From Acidobacteriota bacterium (GTDB lineage: Bacteria > Acidobacteriota > Terriglobia > UBA7540), in assembly GCA_004298155.1 (NCBI GenBank), contig SCRD01000028.1, positions 1-64,000 on the forward strand: a stretch of DNA of 64,000 nt, written 5' to 3'. Below are positions 43,905 to 51,930 of the stretch, piece by piece. Position 1 is the first letter of the stretch, and each line of letters begins with the position of its first letter. The position numbers and the translations under genes are program-made. The notes below the pieces were generated by a model, which worked only from the letters and a program-made list of their open reading frames with translations, was not told where the DNA came from and did not search any database.

Positions 43905-45059
43905 ATGAACAAGCCCGACACAGATTCCACCATCGATAGCCTGCGGATGGAACTGGACTCGCTCGACGCGCAGCACCGGCTTCGGCGGCTGGGGCAAATT
44001 GAGGGCGCCAACCTCTCGTCCAATGACTATCTGGGCCTTTCTACCGATCCCAGGCTCGCCCGGGCAGTCGCTGCCGCGCTTGAATCCGGCAGCCCCGTTG
44101 CCTCCACCGGCTCACGCCTGCTCAGCGGCAACGCAGCGGTGTGGGAGGAATTGGAATCAGTCTTTGCGCGCTTTATTGGAACGGAAGCCGCGCTCTTTTT
44201 CAGCTCCGGTTACGCGGCCAATGTGGGACTTTTGAGCGCCATCCTGCGCCCGGATGACACGGTCTTTTCCGACGAATCTAACCACGCCAGCCTCATCGAC
44301 GGCATGCGCCTTTCGCGCGCCCGCAAGGTGATCTTTCCTCATCTCGATCTCGATTTTCTGGAAGACGCGCTCGGGCGCAGCGATTCCGCGGGCCGCAAAT
44401 TCATTGTGGTCGAAAGCCTCTTCAGCATGGAGGGTGACCGCGCGCCTGTGCCGGAATTGCTCTCGCTGGCCGATCGCTTTGGCGCGGACCTGGTGGTGGA
44501 TGAAGCGCACGCGACGGGAGTCTTTGGCCCGCGCGGGCGCGGGCTTGTGGCTGCCGCCGGAGCCAACGCGCGCGTGCTGGCATCGGTCCACCCCTGCGGC
44601 AAGGCTCTGGCTTCTGCCGGAGCGTTTGTGTGCGGCTCCGAGACGTTGAAACAATTTCTTGTGAACCGGGCGCGGACCTTTATCTATAGCACCGCACTGC
44701 CGCCCTACTTCGCCGCCCAGATTTCCAAAGCAGTCGGAATCGCCGCCGAGGCCGCTGCCGGGCGCGAGCGGCTTCTTAAACTGGCTGGCTATTTGCGCGA
44801 GCGATTGCAGCAGGCCGGATTCAACATCGGCCAGAGCGATTCGCAGATTGTTCCCGTGATGCTCGGGAGCAATGACGCCGTCACCCATTACGCCCGCGAG
44901 CTCAACCAGCACGGCTTTGCCGTCCGCCCCATCCGCCCACCCACCGTCCCCGAAGGCACATCGCGCCTGCGGCTCTCGGTGACTACAAACCTTTCACAAG
45001 AAATTCTGGAACGGCTGGCGCAAGCAATGGTCGCCGCGCGGGATTCCCTGCACTCATAG
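43905..45059 (+). CDS. bioF: 8-amino-7-oxononanoate synthase
   Basis: A 384-residue PLP enzyme joining pimeloyl thioester and L-alanine in biotin synthesis. Landmarks are LSSNDYLGLSTDPR, STGSRLLSGNAAVWEELE, FFSSGYAANVG, FSDESNHASLIDG, DLVVDEAHATGVFGP and the PLP lysine in HPCGKALASAGAF (Lys233). Length is typical. ATG 43905 is preferred; an in-frame TTG lies two codons upstream. No bioC/bioH or bioI is nearby, so the pimeloyl source is elsewhere. Confidence 0.95.
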   Translation: MNKPDTDSTIDSLRMELDSLDAQHRLRRLGQIEGANLSSNDYLGLSTDPRLARAVAAALESGSPVASTGSRLLSGNAAVWEELESVFARFIGTEAALFFSSGYAANVGLLSAILRPDDTVFSDESNHASLIDGMRLSRARKVIFPHLDLDFLEDALGRSDSAGRKFIVVESLFSMEGDRAPVPELLSLADRFGADLVVDEAHATGVFGPRGRGLVAAAGANARVLASVHPCGKALASAGAFVCGSETLKQFLVNRARTFIYSTALPPYFAAQISKAVGIAAEAAAGRERLLKLAGYLRERLQQAGFNIGQSDSQIVPVMLGSNDAVTHYARELNQHGFAVRPIRPPTVPEGTSRLRLSVTTNLSQEILERLAQAMVAARDSLHS

Positions 45060-45137
45060 AGCTGCGCGTTCATGCGCCCTCGGGCGGGGATGTCGCGTTG
45101 ACAATGCGGAGAGCGCGCTATAGAATCGCCTCCAAAA

Positions 45138-45596
45138 ATGGCCACAGAACTATCGCACGAAGAAATGGAGATTTTTGAGTTAGGAAAAGAGGTGGAGCTC
45201 CCTCCTTCCGTTAGGGGAGACGGTTTCTGCTTCCACATTTGCGTATGGTTTATCACAAGGAACATTCCAGTTTTGCCGGAATGGTCTACCTATAACGACC
45301 ACATCAGGAGGTACTTGGAAGCTAATCGTGGGGTGTTGCGCTGGGACACTCCACTCTTTGAGGCCACCCAAGCAACGGATGTACGTCCGTTGGAATGTGT
45401 GCGTGGCCACGGAGAGGCCACGTACTTGATTCACCTGCTCGACAGGAAGGGCGGTACGGGACACTGGGCCGTCCTAACCGGAACCGGGATTTTCGACCCT
45501 GGAGCGGGCAGAAAAGACATTCCGGTTGACGATTGGATTCGGATATTCAGAGACCGTTACGGAGTTCGGCGCCTTTTCCCTATCGCGTTGAACTAA
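45138..45596 (+). CDS. Small protein with papain-like Cys/His pattern, function unknown
   Basis: A 152-residue protein, not recognised as a named family. GDGFCFHICVWF (Cys31, Cys35) lies in the first third, and GTGHWAVLTGTGIFDPG (His109, Asp120) in the last third. A Cys early in a helix and a later His followed by an Asp in a beta hairpin is the order of papain-like peptidases and transglutaminases. GHWAVLTG resembles the His strand of cysteine peptidase toxins and bacteriocin-processing C39 domains. No signal peptide. Base composition is lower in GC than in bioF. It starts the accessory stretch that splits the biotin genes. Confidence 0.55.
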   Translation: MATELSHEEMEIFELGKEVELPPSVRGDGFCFHICVWFITRNIPVLPEWSTYNDHIRRYLEANRGVLRWDTPLFEATQATDVRPLECVRGHGEATYLIHLLDRKGGTGHWAVLTGTGIFDPGAGRKDIPVDDWIRIFRDRYGVRRLFPIALN

Positions 45597-45736
45597 AACC
45601 TGACTCGCCGTGGTATTTGCCAGAGGCTATGAGATTTTCTACCGGTAGTGATGGGCTTAGAGGCGAACCATGAGCTTTCCGGAGGTCCAATTCCCGAAGA
45701 ATTTTTACTCAAAGAGAAAATCTCTCTGGCGGCCGC

Positions 45737-45922
45737 GTCAAGCTGCGCGAGTTAGTCCGCCACCTTGAAGCCCACGGTTGCCATCTGCTCCGGGAAGGCA
45801 GCAGGCACACTCAGTATGTGAATCCCGCCAACTGAAAGCACTCTTAAGTTCCACGGCATAACGAGATCAACGAATTTCTGGTTCGTAAGATTTGCCGCGG
45901 TCCTGGCATCCCTGAACCTTAA
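45737..45922 (+). pseudogene. hicA: Decayed HicA-family mRNA interferase toxin
   Basis: In one frame the DNA reads VKLRELVRHLEAHGCHLLREGSRH, here given as LRELVRHLEAHG and LLREGSRHTQYVNPAN. A TGA, then KHS, then a TAA, and VPRHNEINEFLVRKICRGPGIPEP follow. Intact HicA proteins have this order, including the catalytic His in GSRH. Two in-frame stops with no frameshift indicate recent decay. There is no obvious start codon. No HicB antitoxin gene was found beside it. Confidence 0.75.
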
Positions 45923-46129
45923 GCCTCCACGGGCCTTCCGGGGCGAATTTGCTTGACTTTTGTGGGCTAGTATAGTAGTCTTCAGGATGCCGGCTGAAGG
46001 TTTGCCCGGATAATATGGCGGTAGAATTAAACAGTCTGAATAGACGCTTAATTCAACTGTAAGTTGCTGAAAACGTTTGGAAATCATTTTGGAACTGAAA
46101 TTGTGTGGGACAAAAAACATTAAATTTCA

Positions 46130-46299
46130 AAAACGAACCGGAGAAGTTATTGAAAACACAGCATCGCGTCCCAAAAACGAACCGGAACGAAGCTAAAAAC
46201 GAAGCGGAGAAGTTGTTGAAAACACTAGAGGGCTGAAAAAACGAACCGGAAACGGACCGAAAACGAAGCCGGCCATGTTGTTGAAAATAAAGAATGCCA
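46130..46299 (+). repeat. Degenerate tandem repeat, AACGAACCGGAGAAGTTRTTGAAAACA-type unit
   Basis: Three imperfect units share the words AACGAACCGG, GAAGTTRTTGAAAA and spacer segments, at about 46132, 46194-46222 and 46240-46290. In one plus-strand frame (46105-46236, GTG start) the first two units read NEPEKLLKT and NEAEKLLKT within a 44-codon Lys/Glu-rich peptide. The minus strand reads FNNFSGSF repeats. I have an unverified recollection of NEPEKLLKT-like peptides in acidobacterial annotations. Whether any strand is translated is unknown. Confidence 0.55.
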
Positions 46300-46532
46300 A
46301 AAATCAGACCTGAGCCAGATTTCGAGACCCCAACTGCGAATTTGCCGCCTGTGACCCGCCCCACCCGGAGCCACCGGCCAAGTCGCTTCGGTTCCCAGAT
46401 GTAGCCTATGATCCGCCGTCCTCACACAACTCATTTTCTGTGCCATTTCAAAAGCTGATGAACAATGGCGGCCGCAAATTCCAGGCGGGGAATTGGGAGT
46501 GGCGCCTCTATCGCACTCATCGAGAAATGCGA

Positions 46533-46556
46533 GGCGGGAGGGACCTCCGTCCCGCC
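46533..46556. repeat. REP-like hairpin after the M14 gene
   Basis: GGCGGGA (46533-46539) pairs with TCCCGCC (46550-46556); the 10-base centre GGGACCTCCG pairs further in part. It lies 20 bases beyond the end of the leftward carboxypeptidase gene and could stop or protect its transcript. Confidence 0.6.
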
Positions 46557-46575
46557 AGTTCCTGATTGATGGGAG

Positions 46576-47868
46576 CTATGCCAGGGCAGCCCAGACAGCC
46601 TTGACCAGGCTCTTGCCGAATTCCATACGGTCAGCGATGGTCGGGCAGCGGCCCAGCTTGCCGACGTAAGCTATCCGCTGCTCCATTAAAAATGCGGGGA
46701 GGGAATGCTGGTAATAGAGGGCTTCGGCCACATCCATTCGGCCGGGCTCGGGCAGTTTGGCCTGCGTGGCGTCCTCTTCGTAACCACGGCTCGGGTCAAA
46801 GGTGGTTGTTCGGGTGAGTTCTTCAAACACTTTTTGTCCCAGTGGCCGGAACTTCGGGGAAGGCGGGCCGCTAAGATATTCGTTGGTTTCATCATTATGG
46901 AGCGAAAGAAAGAAGTCGATTCGACCGCCGTGGTCCGCCCAGTTCAGGATTGCGTTGCGCGCCGCCGCAATCTCCGGCATTTTGGCGGGATCGTTGGCGT
47001 CCCAGTTGCGATTGAGGTCATAGCCGTAGGCATTAAAACGCACACCGCCGCGGAATAGCCCGTCAGGGTCCTGCAGCGGGAGCACTTTGAAGATGGCCTT
47101 CTTGCGAATTCGAGCCGCGATGGGGTCGGAGGACAGCAGAAACCGGATGCTCCCCTCGCCCACCCAGGATGATCCCGCTTCCCAGGCGTGCTGCCGGAAC
47201 ATCAGCCATACGACCTTTTTCTCTTTCGACTCATTGCCGCGGTCGGTGATGGTCAGCATCGGGATGTCCCGGTCCTGGACGGACTTGCCGATCACCTGGT
47301 ATTCGAGCCCAGGCGCGCCCTTGATTTCTTGCAGCAGTTGCGCAAGGCGGCGGTTGGTGTAGGGTGCGACGTGGGCAATCCACAGGCGGCTATGCGCAGG
47401 CTTTATCCGGAGCCGCATGCTGCCCTCGAAGGCGTGCCAGTCTTCCTTTGCCACGTGCATCCAGCGCTGGCCGTCGTAACTGTAAACGGGTGGCGTTTCG
47501 GGAGTGATGGCGTGATTTCCGGGGCGGAAGTTGTATTCGCCGGCGAGGTCGGTGAAATCGATGGTCAACTCTGAATCCGGGGCGCCGTCAATCCGGAAGT
47601 AATACCAGCTAACCTGCCGGTTCCGGCCAAGCTGGTCGACTTCTCCGAGCAGGATGCAGCGAGTGTAGGTGTCCGTGACTCTGACAACTTTGCCTAAACT
47701 CCCGCCTTCGAAGTCGGTCGTAAAAGTCATCCGAGCGCGCCTGGCTTCGGCAGACGTCTCGTCCGTGACTGCGGACACCGCCATATCGGCGCGGGAGGGT
47801 ATCCCTGCAGCGACCATACCTCCAAGGCCTGCCGCTGCTGTGTTGCGCAGGAAATTCCGTCTGTGCAT
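46576..47868 (-). CDS. Tat-exported M14 family zinc carboxypeptidase
   Basis: A 430-residue exported enzyme. MHRRNFLRNTAAAGLGGMVAAG is a twin-arginine signal (given here as HRRNFLRNT). Residues about 45-170 form the N-terminal beta domain of cytosolic-type M14 carboxypeptidases. The catalytic domain shows FRQHAWEAGSSW with zinc His227 and Glu230, YDLNRNWDANDP, FLSLHNDETNEYL with the third zinc His, and LPAFLMEQRIAYVG with the expected catalytic Glu. It trims C-terminal residues from peptides or murein stems outside the cytoplasm. The SelA-like gene lies 49 bases upstream on the same strand. Confidence 0.88.
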   Translation of the reverse strand: MHRRNFLRNTAAAGLGGMVAAGIPSRADMAVSAVTDETSAEARRARMTFTTDFEGGSLGKVVRVTDTYTRCILLGEVDQLGRNRQVSWYYFRIDGAPDSELTIDFTDLAGEYNFRPGNHAITPETPPVYSYDGQRWMHVAKEDWHAFEGSMRLRIKPAHSRLWIAHVAPYTNRRLAQLLQEIKGAPGLEYQVIGKSVQDRDIPMLTITDRGNESKEKKVVWLMFRQHAWEAGSSWVGEGSIRFLLSSDPIAARIRKKAIFKVLPLQDPDGLFRGGVRFNAYGYDLNRNWDANDPAKMPEIAAARNAILNWADHGGRIDFFLSLHNDETNEYLSGPPSPKFRPLGQKVFEELTRTTTFDPSRGYEEDATQAKLPEPGRMDVAEALYYQHSLPAFLMEQRIAYVGKLGRCPTIADRMEFGKSLVKAVWAALA

Positions 47869-47917
47869 GGCTGTCCTCTTCTGTCGATATGTGGCCGGGC
47901 TAGTATCGATCCGGTAT

Positions 47918-49165
47918 TCACGCCTTGTGGGCTTTGAACATTTCCTTCATGCGCGAGGCGATAAGGCGTTCCTCGCCCGGCTTCAGCATGAAGGAAGTCA
48001 TGGAGAGCGAGTGGCCGCCCGCTTCGCCCTGGACCATCACAGCGGGGTCGCCGCTCTGGAGGAACTCGACGGCCTGGGCCGTGGTCAGCGCCACCTTTTG
48101 CGCGTCCCACTCGATGCGCATGGTGGGCACGTGGTTGGCAATCGGCGGAACGTAGTCGCTGGTGGTCACTCCCTTGACGCTCCGAACTTGTTTCGAAACG
48201 TAATGCAGCCTGTCCCACCATTCCTGGGTCAGCTTTTCCTGGTCGTTGCTGAGGTAAACTTCCAGCGCCTTCCACATTCCCACAATCTCTTCCTTTCCCA
48301 CCTTCATCCCGCGTCCGATGGTGGGGGCGAAGGGGGCGGAATTAAAGCGTGCCGCACGGACCAGGTCTTTGCGGCCAAGCAGAAGTCCCGCGCACTGTGG
48401 GCCCCGCAACCCCTTGCCGCCGCTGAATGCGACCAGGTCGTATCCCATATTGTTGTAGTCCGTCAGGTGGGAGACGGGTGGCGTATCGGCTGCGCAGTCG
48501 TTAAAGGTTGGGACGTTGTACTGCCTGCCGAGTTTCGCCCAATCGGCCACCCTGATCTCGCTGGTTTCGTCCAGATAATTCACAAAGAACATGAGCGCCG
48601 TCTTCTCGGTCACTGCCTGCCGAACGTCGTCAGGGCTTTCCACCTCGACGATCTTCACGCCGCTCGCCAGAATCTGCGGATTGTATCCGTAGTGCTGGTG
48701 CTGGCTTTTCAGCATGAGGACTTCGCTCTTCATGCCGGTCAGGTCAGGCAACTGGCGGATCAAATCCTTGTTCTCCCCTGTCAGCGTTCCCGCTACTCCG
48801 CACATGATGGCCCCGGCCGCTCCGGAGGTGATGGTGGCGGAGTGGCCCGAAGGCAGATCCTTCAGCATTTTGCCAACCCGGTCGCCGGTGGCTTCAAGAA
48901 GATCGGGGATGCTGACGTAATGCTCGGCTGCCGCACTCATCGCGGCGACGGCTTCAGGCGGGATAAGCGATCCGCCAATAACGGTGATGGTTCCCCACGC
49001 GTTGATCATGGTCTTCACGCCGAGTTCCTTATAGATGTTGCCGGAAGCGGAGGCCGCAGCGGCAGCCTTCCTGCTGCGGGCCAGCGCGCTGCCGGGCCAC
49101 GCCGCCGCCACGACTCCAAGACTCGACAAAAAGTTGCGCCGGTTCCAAACCCCTGCTGTTCTCAT
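47918..49165 (-). CDS. Tat-exported SelA-like PLP-dependent protein
   Basis: A 415-residue fold-type I PLP enzyme related to selenocysteine synthase SelA and D-glucosaminate-6-phosphate ammonia-lyase. It has NAWGTITVIGGSLIPPEAVAAM, SGAAGAIMCGVAGTLTG, FNDCAADTPP and the expected PLP lysine Lys251 in FSGGKGLRGPQCAG. WNRRNFLSSLGVVAAAWPGSALA, split as WNRRNFLSSLG and SALA, is a Tat signal, so a folded PLP enzyme appears to be exported. Real SelA acts on tRNA in the cytoplasm, so this is not evidence of selenocysteine synthesis. ATG 49165 follows GGGAGGGAACAAAC. The M14 gene follows. Confidence 0.82.
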   Translation of the reverse strand: MRTAGVWNRRNFLSSLGVVAAAWPGSALARSRKAAAAASASGNIYKELGVKTMINAWGTITVIGGSLIPPEAVAAMSAAAEHYVSIPDLLEATGDRVGKMLKDLPSGHSATITSGAAGAIMCGVAGTLTGENKDLIRQLPDLTGMKSEVLMLKSQHQHYGYNPQILASGVKIVEVESPDDVRQAVTEKTALMFFVNYLDETSEIRVADWAKLGRQYNVPTFNDCAADTPPVSHLTDYNNMGYDLVAFSGGKGLRGPQCAGLLLGRKDLVRAARFNSAPFAPTIGRGMKVGKEEIVGMWKALEVYLSNDQEKLTQEWWDRLHYVSKQVRSVKGVTTSDYVPPIANHVPTMRIEWDAQKVALTTAQAVEFLQSGDPAVMVQGEAGGHSLSMTSFMLKPGEERLIASRMKEMFKAHKA

Positions 49166-49525
49166 GTTTGTTCCCTCCCTTTTGTGCACCAGGTCGCGCA
49201 GAGTTTTGGGCTGGGGACGGTATCGCATCATGTCCGATCTTGAACCAGAAACAAAAATGGCTGATCTTGCCCAAAGCTGCGCTGCCTTCTCCTTAATAGA
49301 CATCTGCCGTGTTTTTGGCAGCGGTAATGGCGTTTCATTTATACGCCTAAAGTGGCTGCAAATCAAAAAAACCGGAATGGTAAAACAGCCTGTTGCAGCC
49401 ATGCTGGCGCAGGGCGGACGCCTGTCGAGAAGGCCATACAGGCTTGGAGATGTGGGAAAAAGAAAGGCCGACGGCACAAAACGGGGTGCCGTGTTCCTGC
49501 TATCGCGCTATAGTAGGCAAACGCC
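49166..49525. other. Divergent spacer between SelA-like gene and bioD
   Basis: About 360 bases holding promoters for both directions. A TATAGT close to bioD (about 49510) could be a -10 with a poor -35. No palindromic operator or BirA-type site was found. Confidence 0.35.
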
Positions 49526-50158
49526 ATGGCCGCAGACCTTTTTATTACCGGAACAGACACGGGAGTTGGCAAGACGCTGGTTTCGGCGCTGTTGTGCGCC
49601 GCGCTTGACGGCGTTTACTGGAAGCCGATCCAGACTGGCGCAACCGAAGATAGCGACCGGCGCACGGTGATGAAGCTGGCTGAAATCGGTGAGGAGCGCA
49701 CACTTCCGGAATGCTATGTTTTCGACCCACCGGTCTCTCCGCATCTGGCCGCCGAGTGGGCGGGGGCAACGATTGACCTCGGCACGATTCGCCGTCCGGA
49801 AGGCAGGCTGCCGGGGCGGCTGGTTGTTGAAGGCGCGGGCGGCGTGATGGTGCCGGTGAATGAAAATGAATTTATGCTGGACCTGATGCGCCAGCTGGGC
49901 TTTCCCATCGTTGTGGTGGCCCGCAGCGCGCTGGGGACCATTAACCACTCGTTGATGACACTCGGCATCCTCCAGCGGGCGGGGCTCATGGTCAAAGGAG
50001 TTGTAGTGGTGGGAGCGCCGAACCGCGACAATGAGCGCGCCATTGAGCGCTATGGCTGCGCTTCCATTCTCGGCCGCGTGCCGCTGCTCGAAGTTATCAA
50101 CCGGACGGCACTGGTGGAAGTTTTCAATCGGGAATTCGACAGGGGGAAGTTCGACTGA
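49526..50158 (+). CDS. bioD: Dethiobiotin synthetase
   Basis: A 210-residue P-loop enzyme that closes the ureido ring of biotin with CO2 and ATP. FITGTDTGVGKTLVSALL carries the P-loop and KPIQTGA the substrate Lys, with VEGAGGVMVPVNE as the third motif. ATG 49526 gives the normal start. The stop TGA (50156-50158) directly abuts the ATG of bioA at 50159, so the two are translationally coupled. Confidence 0.96.
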   Translation: MAADLFITGTDTGVGKTLVSALLCAALDGVYWKPIQTGATEDSDRRTVMKLAEIGEERTLPECYVFDPPVSPHLAAEWAGATIDLGTIRRPEGRLPGRLVVEGAGGVMVPVNENEFMLDLMRQLGFPIVVVARSALGTINHSLMTLGILQRAGLMVKGVVVVGAPNRDNERAIERYGCASILGRVPLLEVINRTALVEVFNREFDRGKFD

Positions 50159-51499
50159 ATGTCACAGAAGCCGCTTTCCATCTGGCATCCGTTCACCCAG
50201 GATGCCCTTGATCCTGCTCCTCTCTTCATTGAACGGGCCGAAGGGGTTTACCTCTATACCCATGACGGCCGCCGCCTGCTGGACGGAATCTCTTCCTGGT
50301 GGGTGACGCTTCACGGGCACGCCCATCCAATGATCGCTGAGGCTATCGCAGAACAGGCCCGAAAGCTTGAGCAGGTGATCTTCGCCGGTTTTACACACGG
50401 CCCTGCCGAAGAACTCGCGGCCCGGCTGCGGAAGGTCCTGCCGCCATCGCTCGAACACATCTTCTTTTCCGATGACGGATCGACGGCCGTGGAAGTTGCC
50501 CTGAAGATGGCAGCGCAATTCTGGTGGAACCAGGGCAACCACAATAAGCGGAAGTTTGTGGCCCTGGAGCACGCCTATCACGGCGATACGGCGGGCGCGA
50601 TGTCCGTAGGAGAGGATTCGTCATTTGTTGCAGCATTCGGAAGCCTTCGCTTTCCCGTTTATCGCGTTCCCTCCGCCTATTGCTACCGGTGCCCTGTGGG
50701 GAAAACGCGGGCCACGTGTGACATCGATTGTGTCGGACCGCTGGAGCGGTTGCTGAAAGAAAAACATGAGGAGATTGCGGCAGTGATTGTTGAACCCCTG
50801 CTGCAGGCGGCCGGCGGAATGATTGTCCATCCGGTGGAGTTTCTCGAGCGCCTTCGGCGGCTAACGGCCCGGCACAATGTGCTGCTGATCGCTGATGAAG
50901 TGCTGACGGGATTTGGGCGCACCGGTCGTATGTTTGCCTGCGAGCACGCCAAGGTTGTCCCCGACATTATGTGCCTTTCCAAGGGCATTACGGGTGGATT
51001 TCTTCCACTCGGCGCCACTGTGTGTACCAGTCCCATTCGAGAGGTTTTCCGCTCCCGTGACCGCGCGCGGACTCTCTTCCACGGTCATTCTTACACCGGA
51101 AGCCCACTGGCCTGCGCGGCGGGAATCGCCAGCCTGAGGATTTTTGAATCGGAACCCGTTTTTGAGCGTATTGCCGCCATTGAGCGGGTCCACGCGGAGC
51201 GCCTGCCTGACCTCAGGAAACATCCCGCCGTTGGAGATGCGCGCTCCATCGGCACGATTGCAGCCATCGAAATCAAGGCAGAGGACACGGGATATCTTTC
51301 GGAGCTGGGGCCGTTCCTCTATGAGTTCTTTCTGGAAAAGGGTGTGCTGCTGCGCCCGCTGGGGAATGTGGTTTATGTCCTTCCGCCTTATGTCATAAAG
51401 GAGAACGAGCTCCACTTTGTTTACGATGTCATGGCCAAAGCCCTGGACAGGCTGGCAGGAGGGCAAGACGGCCCATGCAAGCCTCTCGAAAGCGGTTGA
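50159..51499 (+). CDS. bioA: Adenosylmethionine-8-amino-7-oxononanoate aminotransferase
   Basis: A 446-residue class III aminotransferase making 7,8-diaminopelargonate. WHPFTQDALDPAPL opens the BioA signature, followed by LLDGISSWWVTLHGHAHP, FFSDDGSTAVEVALKMA, ADEVLTGFGRTGRMFACEHA and the PLP lysine Lys275 in MCLSKGITGGFLPL. A cysteine cluster, YCYRCPVGKTRATCDIDC (175-191), lies in the position seen in BioA/BioK of several phyla and could bind metal. It directly follows bioD. Confidence 0.95.
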   Translation: MSQKPLSIWHPFTQDALDPAPLFIERAEGVYLYTHDGRRLLDGISSWWVTLHGHAHPMIAEAIAEQARKLEQVIFAGFTHGPAEELAARLRKVLPPSLEHIFFSDDGSTAVEVALKMAAQFWWNQGNHNKRKFVALEHAYHGDTAGAMSVGEDSSFVAAFGSLRFPVYRVPSAYCYRCPVGKTRATCDIDCVGPLERLLKEKHEEIAAVIVEPLLQAAGGMIVHPVEFLERLRRLTARHNVLLIADEVLTGFGRTGRMFACEHAKVVPDIMCLSKGITGGFLPLGATVCTSPIREVFRSRDRARTLFHGHSYTGSPLACAAGIASLRIFESEPVFERIAAIERVHAERLPDLRKHPAVGDARSIGTIAAIEIKAEDTGYLSELGPFLYEFFLEKGVLLRPLGNVVYVLPPYVIKENELHFVYDVMAKALDRLAGGQDGPCKPLESG

Positions 51500-51660
51500 G
51501 TTTGACCGATGGCGGCCAGAGCTGTGCTGGCCTTGATAAAGGCAAGCTAACGGTCCGGATTTTTCCGTTTGAAAAAGAGGCGCTTCATGGAGACACAGCG
51601 AATCAGGCAAGAACTCGGAGTGGGTGGCAAAAGAAGATACCTCGCATGCAAAGGGCGTGG

Positions 51661-51930
51661 CTAACGATTGATCTCCTGGTTGTTTCCCTTGGGGATCGAG
51701 TATGGGTTGGCAGGAGTCTCACTTGTGTAGCTCATAGCTCCGCCCACCAAAGCCGGATTACGGACGGCCGTCATATGTATGGAAGCGCTTAAACAGATAT
51801 TGTTGACTCTCTTTGCCACTCCGTTCATGGCCGAAACCACGGTTAAAGAGACCAAAAACAAGAGCAAGGCGTATTCAGGCATGCCCTCCGCCTTCTCTTC
51901 CTTCCAAAGTGTCTTCAGGGATTTTTTCAT
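51661..51930 (-). CDS. Flp-family type IVb pilin
   Basis: An 89-residue prepilin. LWKEEKAEGMPEYALLLFLV carries the G-x-x-E-Y cleavage context of Flp pilins, followed by a hydrophobic helix (about 20-38) and a short variable tail. ATG 51930 follows GGAGGGTGCAGG. Flp subunits form Tad pili. No tad/cpa assembly genes are in the window, so it is a lone subunit gene or its machinery is elsewhere. The C-terminal 40 residues are longer than in small Flp pilins. Confidence 0.8.
   Translation of the reverse strand: MKKSLKTLWKEEKAEGMPEYALLLFLVSLTVVSAMNGVAKRVNNICLSASIHMTAVRNPALVGGAMSYTSETPANPYSIPKGNNQEINR

Larger units (their letters stand above)
45923..46575. other. Accessory spacer with hairpin, repeat and REP element
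   Basis: Sparse region downstream of the hicA remnant. It holds a possible TTGCTT-16-TATAGT promoter near 45949-45976, a hairpin GAATTAA...TTAATTC with inner GTCT/AGAC stem (46024-46054), the Lys/Glu-codon repeat, and a REP-like hairpin. No complete gene was recognised. Confidence 0.5.

Noticed and set aside
42893-44023. Long antisense frame opposite bioB
   Set aside because: It is a GC-rich shadow of bioB and the start of bioF, with a low-complexity His/Arg-rich translation and no family pattern.
46053-46364. Minus-strand frame with FNNFSGSF repeats
   Set aside because: It is the reverse reading of the nucleotide repeat, with no ribosome site; treated as part of the repeat rather than a gene.
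47918-49165. SelA-like gene as proof of selenocysteine synthesis
   Set aside because: It carries a Tat export signal and belongs to the broad SelA-like PLP group, so it cannot be taken as functional SelA.
47669-49243. Long plus-strand frame of over 500 codons opposite the SelA-like gene
   Set aside because: The minus strand has clear family motifs, a signal peptide and a ribosome site; the plus frame is an antisense shadow.
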